Origin: Nitrospiraceae bacterium
Lineage (GTDB): Bacteria > Nitrospirota > Nitrospiria > Nitrospirales > Nitrospiraceae
NCBI GenBank assembly: GCA_014534095.1
Contig: JACVSD010000013.1
Span: 1 to 24,999 of the forward strand
Direction: 5' to 3'
Length of the DNA stretch: 24,999 nucleotides
Shown one piece after another: positions 1 to 8,642 of this stretch. Under the pieces are notes generated by a model that worked only from the letters and a program-made list of their open reading frames with translations, ran no database searches and was not told the DNA's origin. The position numbers and the translations under genes were made by a program. The stretch's first letter is position 1. Every line of letters starts with the position of its first letter.

Positions 1-2609
1 CGCTTGTTCACTTTGTGTAAGTCCACGCGGCGGCAAAAATCGAAGAACGACTTGAACGGCCCGCTCTCCGCGCGAATGGCCAGGACGGAATCGACCGCCC
101 CTTCGCCGACGTTCTTAATCGCCGCCAATCCGAACCGGATGGCGGCCTCGGTGACCGCAAAGTTCTTCTGGCTCGCGTTGACGTCCGGCCCGAGGACTTT
201 GATTCCCAGGTCGCGGCATTCGGTGAAGTAGCCGACGATTTTATCGGTATTGCCCATGTCGGTGGTCATGAGCGCGGCCATGAACTCGGTTGGATAATGT
301 GCCTTCAGATACGCCGTGTGGTAGCACACCACGGCATACGCGGCGGCGTGGGATTTGTTGAAGCCGTAGCCGGCGAACTTCTGAATATGTTCGTACAGCT
401 TTTCGGCTTTCTTCTCCTGGATCTGATTCTGCTTGGCGCCATCCACGAATTTGACGCGCAGCTTTTCCATCTCTTCCGGTTTTTTCTTGCCCATCGCACG
501 GCGCAAGATATCCGCTTGTCCCAGCGAAAAGCCGGCCACCTTATTGGCGATCGCCATGACTTGCTCCTGATAGACAATGACCCCGTACGTGTCTTTCAGG
601 ATCGGCTCCAACTCTGGCAGATCATACGCGATGGGGACCTTGCCCTGCTTCCGCTTGATGAAGTCGGGGATGAGGTCCATGGGACCGGGCCGGTAGAGGG
701 CGATAATGGCGATGATATCTTCGAACCGGTCCGGCTTGAGGCCGGTGAGGAGGTCACGCATGCCGGAGCTTTCCAACTGGAAGAGGCCGGTGGTTTTGCC
801 GGAGGCCAGGAGCTGGAAGGTCTTCGGATCGTCGAAGGGAAGCTGTTCGACCACGAGGGGCGGCTGATCCGGACGGCCTTCATTGATCAAGTCGGCAGCC
901 CGCTTGATCATGGTGAGCGTTTTTAGGCCGAGAAAATCAAATTTGACGAGCCCAATTTTTTCGACGTCGCCCATCGTGTATTGGGTCACAATTTCGTCGT
1001 TGGCCCCCTTGTACAGGGGCACATGGTCCGTCAACGGCCCTTCCGAAATGACGACTCCCGCCGCGTGCGTGGAGGCATGGCGCGCGAGTCCTTCCAGTGA
1101 TTGCGCCACTTTCATCAGCTCGGCGATCTTGCCGTCGGTGTTTACCAGCTCCCGAAGCTTGGGTTCGGTGTCGAGCGCCTGCTGGAGGGTGATGTTCAGC
1201 TGGTTGGGGACCAGCTTCGCGACCTTGTCGCACTCCGCATACGGAATCTCGAGCACGCGGCCCACGTCGCGAATAGCGGCTTTGGCGCCGAGCGTCCCGA
1301 ACGTGATGATCTGCGCCACGTGGTCGGTGCCATACTTGTCGACGACGTAGTTGATCACCTCGCCCCGGCGATCCATGCAGAAATCCATGTCGATATCGGG
1401 GAGGGATACCCGCTCGGGATTGAGAAATCGTTCAAATAGCAACGTGTAGACCAGGGGGTCCAGGTCCGTGATCTGCAGCGCATAGGCCACCAGACTGCCG
1501 GCGGCGGAGCCTCGGCCGGGTCCCACGGGAATGCCGCGCGAGCGGGCGAAACGGATGATGTCCCACACGATCAAAAAGTAGCCCGCGAATCCCATGGAGC
1601 AGATGACCATGAGTTCCTCGCGCAGGCGCTGCTCGTACGCGACCGAGGCAATTCTGCTCGGTCGTTCTTTCAAGCGCGCCTTCAATCCCTCGACTGCGAG
1701 CTGCTCGACGTACGACTCACGGGTGTAGCCCTCCGGCACTTTGTATTGGGGCAGGTGCGTTTTGTTGAGCAGCAACTCGAGATTGCAGGCGTCGGCAATC
1801 CGGCACGTATTCGTGACCGCGTTGGGAAACTCTGCGAAGGCGGGCGCGATTTCCTCCGTCGATTTGACGTACAGCTGGTCGGTGTCGAACTTCATTCGGT
1901 TGGGATCGCTGAGTGTCTTGCCGGTCTGCAGGCAGAGCATGAGCTCATGCGGGTGCGAGTCCTCTTTGTTGAGGTAATGGCAATCGTTCGTGCCGGCTAG
2001 AGGGATGCCGAGCTTCTTATGAATTTCGAGCAAGCCCGCATTGGCGATGCGTTGGTGCTCGAGGCCATTGGCTTGCACTTCCAAGTAGAAGTGGTCTTTC
2101 CCAAAGATCTCTTGAAATTCCCCGGCCACAGCGAGCGCGCCGGCCATGTCCTTCTGCCCGATGAGATAGGGAATCTCTCCGCTGAGACAGCCGGAGAGGG
2201 CGATCAGGCCCTCATGGTGCTCTTTCAGGATTTCTTTATCCATCCGCGGCTTATAGTAGAAACCTTCAAGATAGGCTTTACTCACAAGCTTGATGAGATT
2301 CTGATAGCCGGTTAGATTTCGTGCGAGCAGAATCAGGTGGTAGTAGTCGTTGTGGGCGAGCCCGCTATCTTTCTTGGCCAGGCGGCTGCCGAGCGCCATA
2401 TAGGCTTCACAGCCGATGATCGGTTTGACGCCGGCTTCTTTGGCTTTCCGGTAAAACTCCACCGCGCCGAACATGTTGCCATGATCCGTCATGGCGACGG
2501 CCGGCTGCCCGAACGACTTGATCTGCTGCACGAGCGGTTCGATCTGATTGGCGCCGTCAAGAAGACTAAATTGTGTATGGAGGTGCAAATGAACGAAGGA
2601 CGATGACAC
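1..2609 (-). CDS. dnaE: DNA polymerase III alpha subunit, partial (3' end outside window)
   Basis: Catalytic subunit of the replicative DNA polymerase. About 869 residues are visible; bacterial DnaE is usually near 1150-1170, so the C-terminal quarter (beta-clamp-binding and OB-fold region) lies beyond the window edge. An N-terminal PHP domain opens with HLHLHTQFSLLDG (His7, His9, His11). The palm carries PDIDMDF with acidic residues Asp405 and Asp407, and a third carboxylate, Asp558, in KFDFLGLKTLT. These correspond to the E. coli Asp401/403/555 triad. The glycine-rich GPGRGSAAGSL motif is also present. I chose the GTG at 2609-2607: AGAGGG lies 9 nt upstream and the PHP motif begins six residues in. 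No earlier ATG fits. It is divergent from purH and has a good promoter at 2655-2683. The reading frame is open throughout the visible part. Confidence 0.97.
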   Translation of the reverse strand, partial: MSSSFVHLHLHTQFSLLDGANQIEPLVQQIKSFGQPAVAMTDHGNMFGAVEFYRKAKEAGVKPIIGCEAYMALGSRLAKKDSGLAHNDYYHLILLARNLTGYQNLIKLVSKAYLEGFYYKPRMDKEILKEHHEGLIALSGCLSGEIPYLIGQKDMAGALAVAGEFQEIFGKDHFYLEVQANGLEHQRIANAGLLEIHKKLGIPLAGTNDCHYLNKEDSHPHELMLCLQTGKTLSDPNRMKFDTDQLYVKSTEEIAPAFAEFPNAVTNTCRIADACNLELLLNKTHLPQYKVPEGYTRESYVEQLAVEGLKARLKERPSRIASVAYEQRLREELMVICSMGFAGYFLIVWDIIRFARSRGIPVGPGRGSAAGSLVAYALQITDLDPLVYTLLFERFLNPERVSLPDIDMDFCMDRRGEVINYVVDKYGTDHVAQIITFGTLGAKAAIRDVGRVLEIPYAECDKVAKLVPNQLNITLQQALDTEPKLRELVNTDGKIAELMKVAQSLEGLARHASTHAAGVVISEGPLTDHVPLYKGANDEIVTQYTMGDVEKIGLVKFDFLGLKTLTMIKRAADLINEGRPDQPPLVVEQLPFDDPKTFQLLASGKTTGLFQLESSGMRDLLTGLKPDRFEDIIAIIALYRPGPMDLIPDFIKRKQGKVPIAYDLPELEPILKDTYGVIVYQEQVMAIANKVAGFSLGQADILRRAMGKKKPEEMEKLRVKFVDGAKQNQIQEKKAEKLYEHIQKFAGYGFNKSHAAAYAVVCYHTAYLKAHYPTEFMAALMTTDMGNTDKIVGYFTECRDLGIKVLGPDVNASQKNFAVTEAAIRFGLAAIKNVGEGAVDSVLAIRAESGPFKSFFDFCRRVDLHKVNK

Positions 2610-2654
2610 CGGGAGGAACCCTCTGGATGAAGAATGACAATGGAGGCAGGCGGG

Positions 2655-2683
2655 ATTTTAGTGACGCTGGGAGGCGAAGTCAA
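2655..2683 (-). promoter_or_regulatory. Sigma-70-type promoter of dnaE
   Basis: On the minus strand TTGACT (2683-2678) and TAAAAT (2660-2655) are separated by exactly 17 nt, each hexamer matching consensus at five of six positions. Transcription would start near 2648, leaving a leader of about 40 nt before the GTG of dnaE. Predicted from sequence only. Confidence 0.65.
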
Positions 2684-2808
2684 TGAAGCCCTGGAGGTCT
2701 GTCTAGACGCCGTGATTTACGACTCGCGGTCGACGCATGGCGGGCGTTTTGTCCGAGCCAACTGCGACTCGAACGCTCGTCTCGAACTGAGGTGTGCGAG
2801 TCCAGTTC

Positions 2809-2837
2809 TTGAACTTCCCAGACCCATTTGTTATTCT
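2809..2837 (+). promoter_or_regulatory. Candidate promoter of purH
   Basis: TTGAAC (2809-2814), 17 nt, TATTCT (2832-2837). The -35 matches four of six and the -10 four of six. It would give a leader of about 48 nt ending in the strong AAGGAG ribosome site of purH. The rest of 2610-2891 appears to be a divergent regulatory region without a gene. Confidence 0.45.
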
Positions 2838-2891
2838 CCGACCCGCCTTCCGAGTCGCGAACCACTCTATCGGGTAGTAAAGGAGTGAGCC

Positions 2892-4445
2892 ATGGCCAGC
2901 ATCAAGCGGGCGCTGATCAGCGTTTCAGACAAGACGGGTGTCATGGAGATGGCCAAGAGCCTGGAAGCGCTGGGCGCCGAAATCCTGTCCACCGGTGGAA
3001 CGGCCAAAGCGTTACGCGAGGCCGGCGTGAAGGTCACGGATGTGGCCGCCTATACCGGCTCGCCGGAGATCCTGGACGGCCGTGTCAAAACCCTGCATCC
3101 GAAAATCCATGGCGGGCTGCTGGGCCGCCGCTCGGTATCGGCTCATGTGGAGCAAATGAAGCAGCATCAGATCGGGCCGATCGACGTGGTGGTGGTCAAT
3201 CTGTATCCCTTCGAGGCGACGGTCGCCAAGCCGAACTGCCACTTTGACGACGCCATCGAGAACATCGACATTGGCGGACCCTCCATGTTGCGCTCTGCGG
3301 CGAAAAACCACGAGGATGTGCTGGTCGTGGTAGATCCCGCGGACTATAGCCGGGTCATGGACGCGCTGAAAGGCAATACGGTGACGCGCGGACTCCGCCG
3401 GGAACTGGCGATGAAAGTGTTTCAGCACACTGCCCGATACGATAGCGTGATTGCGGGGTATCTGGAGAAACAGGTGCACGGCGCGGATCTGAAGTTCCCG
3501 AAAGTACTGTCGCTCCAATTTGAATGGGCGGAGACGCTGCGCTACGGGGAAAATCCGCACCAGCAGGGTGCCTTTTATCGCGAACTCCACTCCAACGAGC
3601 CCTCGGTCGCGCGCGGGCGCATGCTGCACGGCAAGGCCATGTCGTACAACAACTTCCTGGACGCCAATTCGGCGTTGGAATTGGCGAAGGAGTACGACGA
3701 ATGCGCGGTAGCCATCATTAAGCATAACAATCCCTGCGGCGTGGCGCTCGGCGCCACGCCGGTTGAGGCCTATGTCAAAGCGCGCGAGACCGATCCAGTC
3801 TCCGCGTTCGGCGGCGTCATTGCCTTCAATCGGCCGGTGGATCTCGCGGCAGCCAAAGAGATTACGTCCACCTTCGTCGAGGTCGTCATTGCGCCGGCGT
3901 TTGCTGAGGACGCTCTAGTCGAGCTGAAACGCAAAAAAGATCTGCGCTTACTGGATGTGGGGCCGCTGACGAAAGTCAAACAAGAAGGTTACGACCTCAA
4001 GAAACTGGTGGGTGGGTTGATCGTCCAGGACCGGGATCTGGGGGTGCTGACGGATCTCCGGACGCTGCCAGTTCCCACCTCACGCAAGCCGACCGATGAG
4101 GAATATGCGGCCTGCGCGTTCGCGTGGAAAGTGTGCAAACACGTGAAGTCCAACGCCATCATTTATGCCAAACCCGGTCAAACCGTGGGAATCGGCGCGG
4201 GCCAGATGAGCCGGGTCGATTCGGTGAAGCTCGCCGCCATGAAAGCCCAGATGCCCATCAAGGGCTGTGTGATGGCGTCGGACGCATTCTTTCCGTTTCG
4301 CGATGGACTTGATGCGGCCGTGCAGGCCGGCATTACCGCGGTGATTCAACCGGGCGGATCCATCCGAGACGCCGAGATCATCAAAGCGGCGGATGAACAA
4401 GGCGTGGCGATGATTCTGACGGGTATGCGCCACTTCCGCCACTAA
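2892..4445 (+). CDS. purH: Bifunctional AICAR transformylase / IMP cyclohydrolase
   Basis: Catalyses the last two steps of de novo IMP synthesis: formylation of AICAR with 10-formyl-THF, then cyclisation to IMP, in the cytosol. The 517 residues are close to the usual 510-530. An N-terminal MGS-like cyclohydrolase domain (about 1-145) starts with [10 protein letters not shown] and contains the STGGT and [13 protein letters not shown] motifs. The transformylase domain follows with RYGENPHQ (from Arg217) and the catalytic KHNNPCG (Lys277-His278). It ends in GMRHFRH, a typical PurH terminus. The ATG has AAGGAG upstream at good spacing. It lies upstream of purD on the same strand, with 162 bp between them holding a palindromic repeat. 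No frameshift or missing motif was seen. Confidence 0.97.
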   Translation: MASIKRALISVSDKTGVMEMAKSLEALGAEILSTGGTAKALREAGVKVTDVAAYTGSPEILDGRVKTLHPKIHGGLLGRRSVSAHVEQMKQHQIGPIDVVVVNLYPFEATVAKPNCHFDDAIENIDIGGPSMLRSAAKNHEDVLVVVDPADYSRVMDALKGNTVTRGLRRELAMKVFQHTARYDSVIAGYLEKQVHGADLKFPKVLSLQFEWAETLRYGENPHQQGAFYRELHSNEPSVARGRMLHGKAMSYNNFLDANSALELAKEYDECAVAIIKHNNPCGVALGATPVEAYVKARETDPVSAFGGVIAFNRPVDLAAAKEITSTFVEVVIAPAFAEDALVELKRKKDLRLLDVGPLTKVKQEGYDLKKLVGGLIVQDRDLGVLTDLRTLPVPTSRKPTDEEYAACAFAWKVCKHVKSNAIIYAKPGQTVGIGAGQMSRVDSVKLAAMKAQMPIKGCVMASDAFFPFRDGLDAAVQAGITAVIQPGGSIRDAEIIKAADEQGVAMILTGMRHFRH

Positions 4446-4457
4446 TCAGCTTCCCAC

Positions 4458-4558
4458 AATGATCCCCTGCTGCGTTCTCAGCTTGCCAAACTCCTCAACG
4501 TACCCCAGAGGGTACGCCTGCGGGTGTGGCTCGCTTGCGGCCTTGCAGGCTGATCATT
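4458..4558. repeat. 101-bp imperfect palindrome, REP/MITE-like intergenic element
   Basis: The element starts with AATGATC (4458-4464) and ends with GATCATT (4552-4558), a perfect 7-bp inverted terminal match. The centre is GTACCC-CAGA-GGGTAC (4500-4515). Between them the arms pair imperfectly, for example CCTGC with GCAGG and GCCAAAC against the complement of GTGTGGC. The whole would fold into one long hairpin of about 48 nt per arm centred near 4508. It begins 12 bp after the purH stop and ends 49 bp before the purD start. I see no second copy in this window. That it is a dispersed family is inferred from its form and from my memory of similar GTACCC...GGGTAC intergenic repeats in Nitrospira-like genomes. 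It could also attenuate or process the purH-purD transcript. Confidence 0.6.
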
Positions 4559-4596
4559 CTGAGAAGCCGCAATTGACGACAACTGATATTTCGATG

Positions 4597-4610
4597 AAGG
4601 AGAAACATTG
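4597..4610 (+). promoter_or_regulatory. Ribosome binding site fixing a TTG start for purD
   Basis: AAGGAG (4597-4602), 5-nt spacer, TTG (4608-4610). The nearby ATG at 4594 is out of frame, and the family N-terminus KVLVVGSGGREHA follows the TTG directly, so TTG is the probable start. Confidence 0.75.
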
Positions 4611-5882
4611 AAAGTCTTGGTTGTGGGCAGTGGGGGGCGCGAACATGCGATTGTGTGGAAACTCGCGCAGAGTCCGCGTCGGCCGCAACTCTTTTGCGCG
4701 CCCGGCAATGCGGGCATCGCCGCCCTGGCGCCTTGTGTGCCGATCCAGGCTGATGATCTCGCCGGCTTGAAAGCGTTCGTGCTGCGAGAGCAGATCGATC
4801 TTACCGTCGTCGGCCCCGAAGTGCCTCTTGCGATGGGCATTGTCGACGAGTTCCGGAAAGCGCGAGTGAAGATCTTTGGGCCCACCAAGAGCGCGGCCCG
4901 CCTCGAGGCCAGCAAAAGCTTTTCCAAGGACGTGATGGCGCAAGCGAAGATTCCCACTGCCGGGGCCAAAAGCTTCGAAAAGATGGCCGACGCGCTCGCC
5001 TACGTGGACCGCCATGCGTTGCCGGTGGTCATTAAGGCAGATGGATTGGCCCAGGGCAAAGGCGTCGTGATTGCAACGACCCGAGAACAAGCGCGACAAG
5101 CCATTATTGATGCGATGGAGAGGGCGGTGTTCGGGCCGGCCGGCGCACAGGTGCTGATCGAAGAATTCCTGGATGGCGAGGAACTGACGATCATGGCGTT
5201 TACCGATGGCACGGCCGTCGTACCCATGCTGCCGGCGCAGGACCATAAGCGGGTAGGGGACGGCGATAGCGGCTTGAATACGGGCGGGATGGGAGCGTAT
5301 TGCCCGGCGCCGTTGGCCACCCCTGCGTTGCGTGAGCAAGTCACCCGCCACATTCTCCAGCCCATCGTCGATACGATGGTCCGGCTGGGCTCGCCGTTTC
5401 AAGGCGTGCTCTACGCCGGGTTGATGGTGGTACAGGGAAGACCCTACGTGCTCGAATTCAACGCGCGCCTGGGAGACCCGGAAACACAAGTCGTGCTGCC
5501 GCTGCTCAAGACCGATCTGCTCGAGGTGCTGCTGGCGGTGGTCGAACATCGGCTCGATCAACTCACGGTGGAATGGCATGACGACACCACGGTCTGTGTC
5601 GTCATGACGTCGGGCGGTTATCCGGGCCCGTATGACACCGGGATCCCGATTCATGGATTAGCCTCGACCAATGGCGGGACCGCCACCGTCTTTCATGCCG
5701 GCACGGTCAAGCGGGCCCACGACATTGTCACGGCGGGCGGACGGGTCTTGGGCGTCGTGGGCCGGGGACCCACGTTGGCCGACGCCCGGCGCGAAGCCTA
5801 TCGAGGCGCGCAGGCGATCTCGTTTCATGGCTGTCATTTTCGGACCGACATCGCACATCGGGCCCTCGGCGCCACAAGTTAG
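4608..5882 (+). CDS. purD: Phosphoribosylamine-glycine ligase (GAR synthetase)
   Basis: ATP-dependent ligation of glycine to 5-phosphoribosylamine, second step of purine synthesis. The 424 residues match the family length. The N-domain opens with the signature KVLVVGSGGREHAIVWKL. A central ATP-grasp domain contains DGLAQGKGVVIA and the magnesium/ATP-binding EFNARLGDPETQ. The C-terminal domain includes SGGYPGPYDTG and ends GCHFRTDIAHRAL. The start is TTG, supported by AAGGAG 5 nt upstream. With purH just upstream this forms a small purine cluster. The palindrome at 4458-4558 sits in its leader and could affect co-expression; no separate promoter was recognised. A 366-aa antisense frame across the gene is a shadow. 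Confidence 0.97.
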   Translation: MKVLVVGSGGREHAIVWKLAQSPRRPQLFCAPGNAGIAALAPCVPIQADDLAGLKAFVLREQIDLTVVGPEVPLAMGIVDEFRKARVKIFGPTKSAARLEASKSFSKDVMAQAKIPTAGAKSFEKMADALAYVDRHALPVVIKADGLAQGKGVVIATTREQARQAIIDAMERAVFGPAGAQVLIEEFLDGEELTIMAFTDGTAVVPMLPAQDHKRVGDGDSGLNTGGMGAYCPAPLATPALREQVTRHILQPIVDTMVRLGSPFQGVLYAGLMVVQGRPYVLEFNARLGDPETQVVLPLLKTDLLEVLLAVVEHRLDQLTVEWHDDTTVCVVMTSGGYPGPYDTGIPIHGLASTNGGTATVFHAGTVKRAHDIVTAGGRVLGVVGRGPTLADARREAYRGAQAISFHGCHFRTDIAHRALGATS

Positions 5883-5908
5883 TACGCTCTTGACGGGCTG
5901 TCGTCGCC

Positions 5909-6553
5909 ATGGCTGCGATCCAATCACTCTGTTCCTCAGTCACGCCCGACCTCATCGCCTCGGTGCGCCGTGTCATTCACTCAGGCGGCCTGGTGGCGCT
6001 GCCCACGGAAACCTACTATGGACTCGGCGTCGATCCGTTTGCGGCCCACGCCGTCGAGCGGCTCGCCGCCGTGAAAGGCCGTCCTGACGGCAAACCCATC
6101 CTGGTTCTGATCGGGCACCGGACGCAATTGTCCTCCCTCGTTCAAGAGGTGTCGCCGTTGGCGACCGTTCTGATGGACGTGTTTTGGCCTGGGCCGTTGA
6201 CCATTTTGTTCCCCGCACTTTCCATCCTCCCTCCCCAGCTGACCGGCGGCAGCGGCACTGTGGGCGTGCGCCTGACGTCCTGCGAGCCGCTTGCCCGGCT
6301 GCTTGAAGCGGTGGGTCCGCTCACCGGGACGAGCGCCAATCGTGCCGGTCATCCGGCGGTTTGCACCGCGAGCGAGGTCCAGGAGGCGCTAGGGCGGGAC
6401 GTGGATCTGATCCTGGACGGCGGCCGGACGCCCGGTGGGCTTCCCTCGACGGTCGTGGACGGACAGCATGCCCTAGGTGTTATCCGCGAAGGCGCCATTG
6501 CTCGACAGACGCTTGCAGACGTGTTAGAGACACGCGGGATTACCCTGCCATGA
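5909..6553 (+). CDS. tsaC: L-threonylcarbamoyladenylate synthase, YrdC/Sua5 family
   Basis: Makes threonylcarbamoyl-AMP from threonine, bicarbonate and ATP, the first step of t6A37 modification of ANN-decoding tRNAs. The 214 residues cover a single YrdC fold without the extra Sua5 C-terminal domain. Visible motifs are GGLVALPTETYYGLG (about 26-40), VKGRPDGKPILVLI (KxRPxxKP, about 56-69), WPGPLTILF and LTGTSANRAGHPA. The start ATG at 5909 places the GG-LVALPTET motif at the usual distance from the N-terminus, but there is no clear Shine-Dalgarno. It follows purD by 26 bp and is probably translated from the same transcript. The residue in SANRAG is Ala where Ser is commoner, a mild variation. 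Confidence 0.93.
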   Translation: MAAIQSLCSSVTPDLIASVRRVIHSGGLVALPTETYYGLGVDPFAAHAVERLAAVKGRPDGKPILVLIGHRTQLSSLVQEVSPLATVLMDVFWPGPLTILFPALSILPPQLTGGSGTVGVRLTSCEPLARLLEAVGPLTGTSANRAGHPAVCTASEVQEALGRDVDLILDGGRTPGGLPSTVVDGQHALGVIREGAIARQTLADVLETRGITLP

Positions 6554-6589
6554 ATGCGGTGGATGAACGAAGAACTTCAGGAGGACAAG

Positions 6590-6985
6590 ATGATGGTGTG
6601 CAGACTGACGAGGACGTGTCTCAGCGTAGTCATGGGTGCGGCCGTCGTAATGGCGGTCACAGGCTGTGATTATTGGCCGCCAGCCCTACAGGCGGAGATC
6701 GAACAGCTGCGATCCGAGGCGCAGACGCTCGCGATCGAGAAAACGCAACTGCAAACGCAGGTGAGCGATCTTACCCGCTCGAAGCAAGACATGCAGTCCC
6801 AGCTTGATGACCTCAGCCGCATGAATCGTGAAAAGACGGGGATGATAACCGCGCTGCAGAACCAAGTCGACACACTCCGCGCAAAGGCGGTGAAAGCCAT
6901 GGCCCCCAAGCCAGCTGGTAAGGCCATCGCCAAGCCCGCGGGCAAAGCCCCCGTGAAAAAAAAGCCGTCGATGCACAGGCGGTAG
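6590..6985 (+). CDS. Small coiled-coil lipoprotein (Lpp-like layout)
   Basis: Predicted 131-aa lipoprotein. The signal peptide has Arg at 5 and 8, a hydrophobic stretch (11-23) and the lipobox VTGC with Cys26 as lipidated residue. From about 31 to 100 the protein is a continuous heptad-rich helix (repeated Q/L/E/K, QLRSEAQTL, QLDDLSRMN, ALQNQVDTLR), predicted coiled coil. The tail (about 101-131) is basic and repetitive with two KPAGKA units and ends KKKPSMHRR. The start ATG 6590 has AGGAGG 5 nt upstream (ATG 6593 is equally possible at 8 nt); a longer frame from 6554 lacks this support. A lipid anchor, coiled coil and lysine-rich end recall Braun lipoprotein, but there is no sequence family I recognise, so a peptidoglycan-tethering role is inference. 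It lies 36 bp after tsaC and is convergent with the next gene. Confidence 0.82.
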   Translation: MMVCRLTRTCLSVVMGAAVVMAVTGCDYWPPALQAEIEQLRSEAQTLAIEKTQLQTQVSDLTRSKQDMQSQLDDLSRMNREKTGMITALQNQVDTLRAKAVKAMAPKPAGKAIAKPAGKAPVKKKPSMHRR

Positions 6986-6994
6986 GACGGCCGT

Positions 6995-7372
6995 TTAGGT
7001 CGCAGCCGGGGAACTGCCGGAAGGCGAGGAGGATCCGCTGCCGGCGGTTGAAGGAGCGGCGCCTGTGGTGGCGCTCGATGCAGCGGTAGCCGCGGCTGGG
7101 GCCGGTGTTGCCGGGGCAGGGGTCGTGCCGGCCGGCGCGTCTTTTTTCGGCTCCGTCGAAGGGGCCGGTGCATCTCCCGTGGGCGGCTTCAACTTGTCGG
7201 AATAATCGGTGACATACCAGCCGGTTCCTTTAAACATGATGGCGGGAGCGGAGATGAGTCGGTGGACGGCTTTGCCGCAACGCTCGCATGTCGCCAGGGG
7301 CTCGTCCTTTATGCTCTGCTTCAGTTCAAATCGATACGCGCAATCCTGGCATAGATATTCGTATATAGGCAC
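6995..7372 (-). CDS. FmdB-family zinc-ribbon protein with long Ala/Pro/Thr tail
   Basis: 125 aa. The N-terminal third is a FmdB/CxxC-CxxC zinc ribbon: MPIYEYLCQDC (Cys8, Cys11) and CERCGK (Cys29, Cys32), followed by ISAPAIMFKGTGWYVTDY, the usual FmdB continuation. Family members are often called regulatory proteins, but biochemical function is poorly established. Residues about 62-125 are low-complexity Ala/Pro/Thr/Ser and make the protein longer than many relatives. The GTG start at 7372-7370 is preceded by AGGAGGAGGA, a very strong ribosome site. It lies 73 bp after the aminotransferase gene on the same strand and has its own promoter at 7406-7433, so it may be expressed both alone and by read-through. 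Confidence 0.92.
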   Translation of the reverse strand: MPIYEYLCQDCAYRFELKQSIKDEPLATCERCGKAVHRLISAPAIMFKGTGWYVTDYSDKLKPPTGDAPAPSTEPKKDAPAGTTPAPATPAPAAATAASSATTGAAPSTAGSGSSSPSGSSPAAT

Positions 7373-7405
7373 GAGTCCTCCTCCTATAGGCGCCTGTTGA
7401 CCGGA

Positions 7406-7433
7406 ATGATAAGCACAGAAACCGAGGAGTCAA
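7406..7433 (-). promoter_or_regulatory. Sigma-70-type promoter of the fmdB-like gene
   Basis: On the minus strand TTGACT (7433-7428), 16-nt spacer, TATCAT (7411-7406); each hexamer matches consensus at five of six positions. The transcript would start near 7399, about 27 nt before the GTG start codon and just upstream of AGGAGGAGGA. Confidence 0.6.
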
Positions 7434-7445
7434 GCGGCCGAGCCC

Positions 7446-8642
7446 TCACGCTGTGAGCCGATCCAGCGCCGCGGCGATTCGGTCGAGACCCCGCTGGATC
7501 GTGTCCATACCGGTGGCGTACGAAAGCCGGATATGGTGGGAGCTCCCGAAGGGCTCTCCCGGGACCACCGCAATCTGCGCATGCGTGAGCAGGTAGTTCG
7601 CCAGAGCTTGAGGCGATTCCACGGGTCCCTCGGGTCCGCGACGCCCCAGCACTCCGCCGATATTAGGAAATGCATAGAAGGCTCCGCCCGGCATACGGCA
7701 ACTGACGCCGGTCATCCGGTTTAGCCCATCGATCATCACCTTCCGCCGCTGGTCAAACTCGACCACCATCTTGTCCGTGAATGGCCCGCCTAGCTTTAGC
7801 GCCGCGACCGCGGCTTTCTGTGAAATCGAACAGGGATTCGATGTGCTTTGGCTTTGAATATTGGCCATCGCGGTCAACAAGTCTTTGGGTCCCGCCGCAT
7901 AGCCGATGCGCCATCCCGTCATGGCATATGCTTTTGAAACACCGTTAATGATGACGGTCTGCGCGGCGACCTCCGGACTGAGCGTCGCAATGCTGATGTG
8001 GGACGCGCCGTCATAGAGGACTTTCTCGTAGATTTCGTCCGAGATGATGAGCACCTTGTGACGGACGGCCAGGGTGGCAATCGCCTCCAAGGTCTTCAGG
8101 TCGTAGGTCGCACCGGTAGGATTGCACGGGCTGTTGACGATGATGGCTTTGGTACGCGGCGTGATCAAACGCTCCAAGTCATCGGGATTGATGGCGTATC
8201 CCTGCGCCTCGTTCGTAGGAAGCAAGACGGGTGTCGCATCATTGAGGAAGGCTTGATCGGCATAGGACACCCAATAGGGCGTGGGAATGATAATCTCATC
8301 GCCCGCTTCCAGCAGCGCCTCGGCAACGTTATACAGCGAGTGCTTGGCGCCACAGGACACCAGGATCTGAGATTTTTCAAAGCGGAGCCCCTGTTCGGCT
8401 TGCAGCTTGTCGATGATGGCTTGTCGGAGCTCGTCGATGCCGGAGGAAGGCGTGTATTTCGTAAAGCCGGCTCGGATGGCGGCCTCTGCCGCCGCCTTAA
8501 CCGGCTCCGGCGTATCGAAGTCCGGCTCCCCGGAAGAAAAATCGATGACATCGATGCCCTGCGCCGCCATCGCTTTGGCCATGGCCGTCATGGCTAAGGT
8601 CGGGGACGGTGCAATCCGACTGACGCGCGCCGCTAGCTTCAT
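7446..8642 (-). CDS. aspC: Pyridoxal-phosphate aminotransferase, aspartate type (class I)
   Basis: 398-aa fold-type I aminotransferase, most like bacterial subgroup 1-beta aspartate (or aspartate/prephenate) aminotransferases. It transfers the amino group between aspartate and 2-oxoglutarate in the cytosol. Motifs: SSGEPDFDTP near the N-terminus, YTPSSGIDELR, SPCNPTG (Asn174), SDEIYEKVLYDG (Asp202, Tyr205), GVSKAYAMTGWRIGYAAG with the PLP lysine Lys237 and Arg245, and the C-terminal substrate arginine in SSHHIRLSYATG. The ATG overlaps the coaD stop as ATGA (8639-8642), indicating translational coupling in an rsmD-coaD-aminotransferase operon. Prephenate as an alternative acceptor cannot be judged from sequence alone. 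Confidence 0.93.
   Translation of the reverse strand: MKLAARVSRIAPSPTLAMTAMAKAMAAQGIDVIDFSSGEPDFDTPEPVKAAAEAAIRAGFTKYTPSSGIDELRQAIIDKLQAEQGLRFEKSQILVSCGAKHSLYNVAEALLEAGDEIIIPTPYWVSYADQAFLNDATPVLLPTNEAQGYAINPDDLERLITPRTKAIIVNSPCNPTGATYDLKTLEAIATLAVRHKVLIISDEIYEKVLYDGASHISIATLSPEVAAQTVIINGVSKAYAMTGWRIGYAAGPKDLLTAMANIQSQSTSNPCSISQKAAVAALKLGGPFTDKMVVEFDQRRKVMIDGLNRMTGVSCRMPGGAFYAFPNIGGVLGRRGPEGPVESPQALANYLLTHAQIAVVPGEPFGSSHHIRLSYATGMDTIQRGLDRIAAALDRLTA

Noticed and set aside
297..926. 209-codon open frame on the plus strand opposite dnaE
   Set aside because: It mirrors the dnaE reading frame (region with catalytic Asp558 and nearby motifs) and has no ribosome site.
2634..2888. 84-codon frame between dnaE and purH
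   Set aside because: It covers the two divergent promoters, has no homology that I can recognise and no suitable start signal.
3012..3725. 237-codon open frame antisense to purH
   Set aside because: Fully covered by purH on the other strand, with biased composition and no start signals.
4554..5654. 366-codon open frame antisense to purD
   Set aside because: It lies wholly opposite a well-supported purD, is Arg/His-rich without family likeness or ribosome site, and is a typical shadow frame of high-GC coding sequence.
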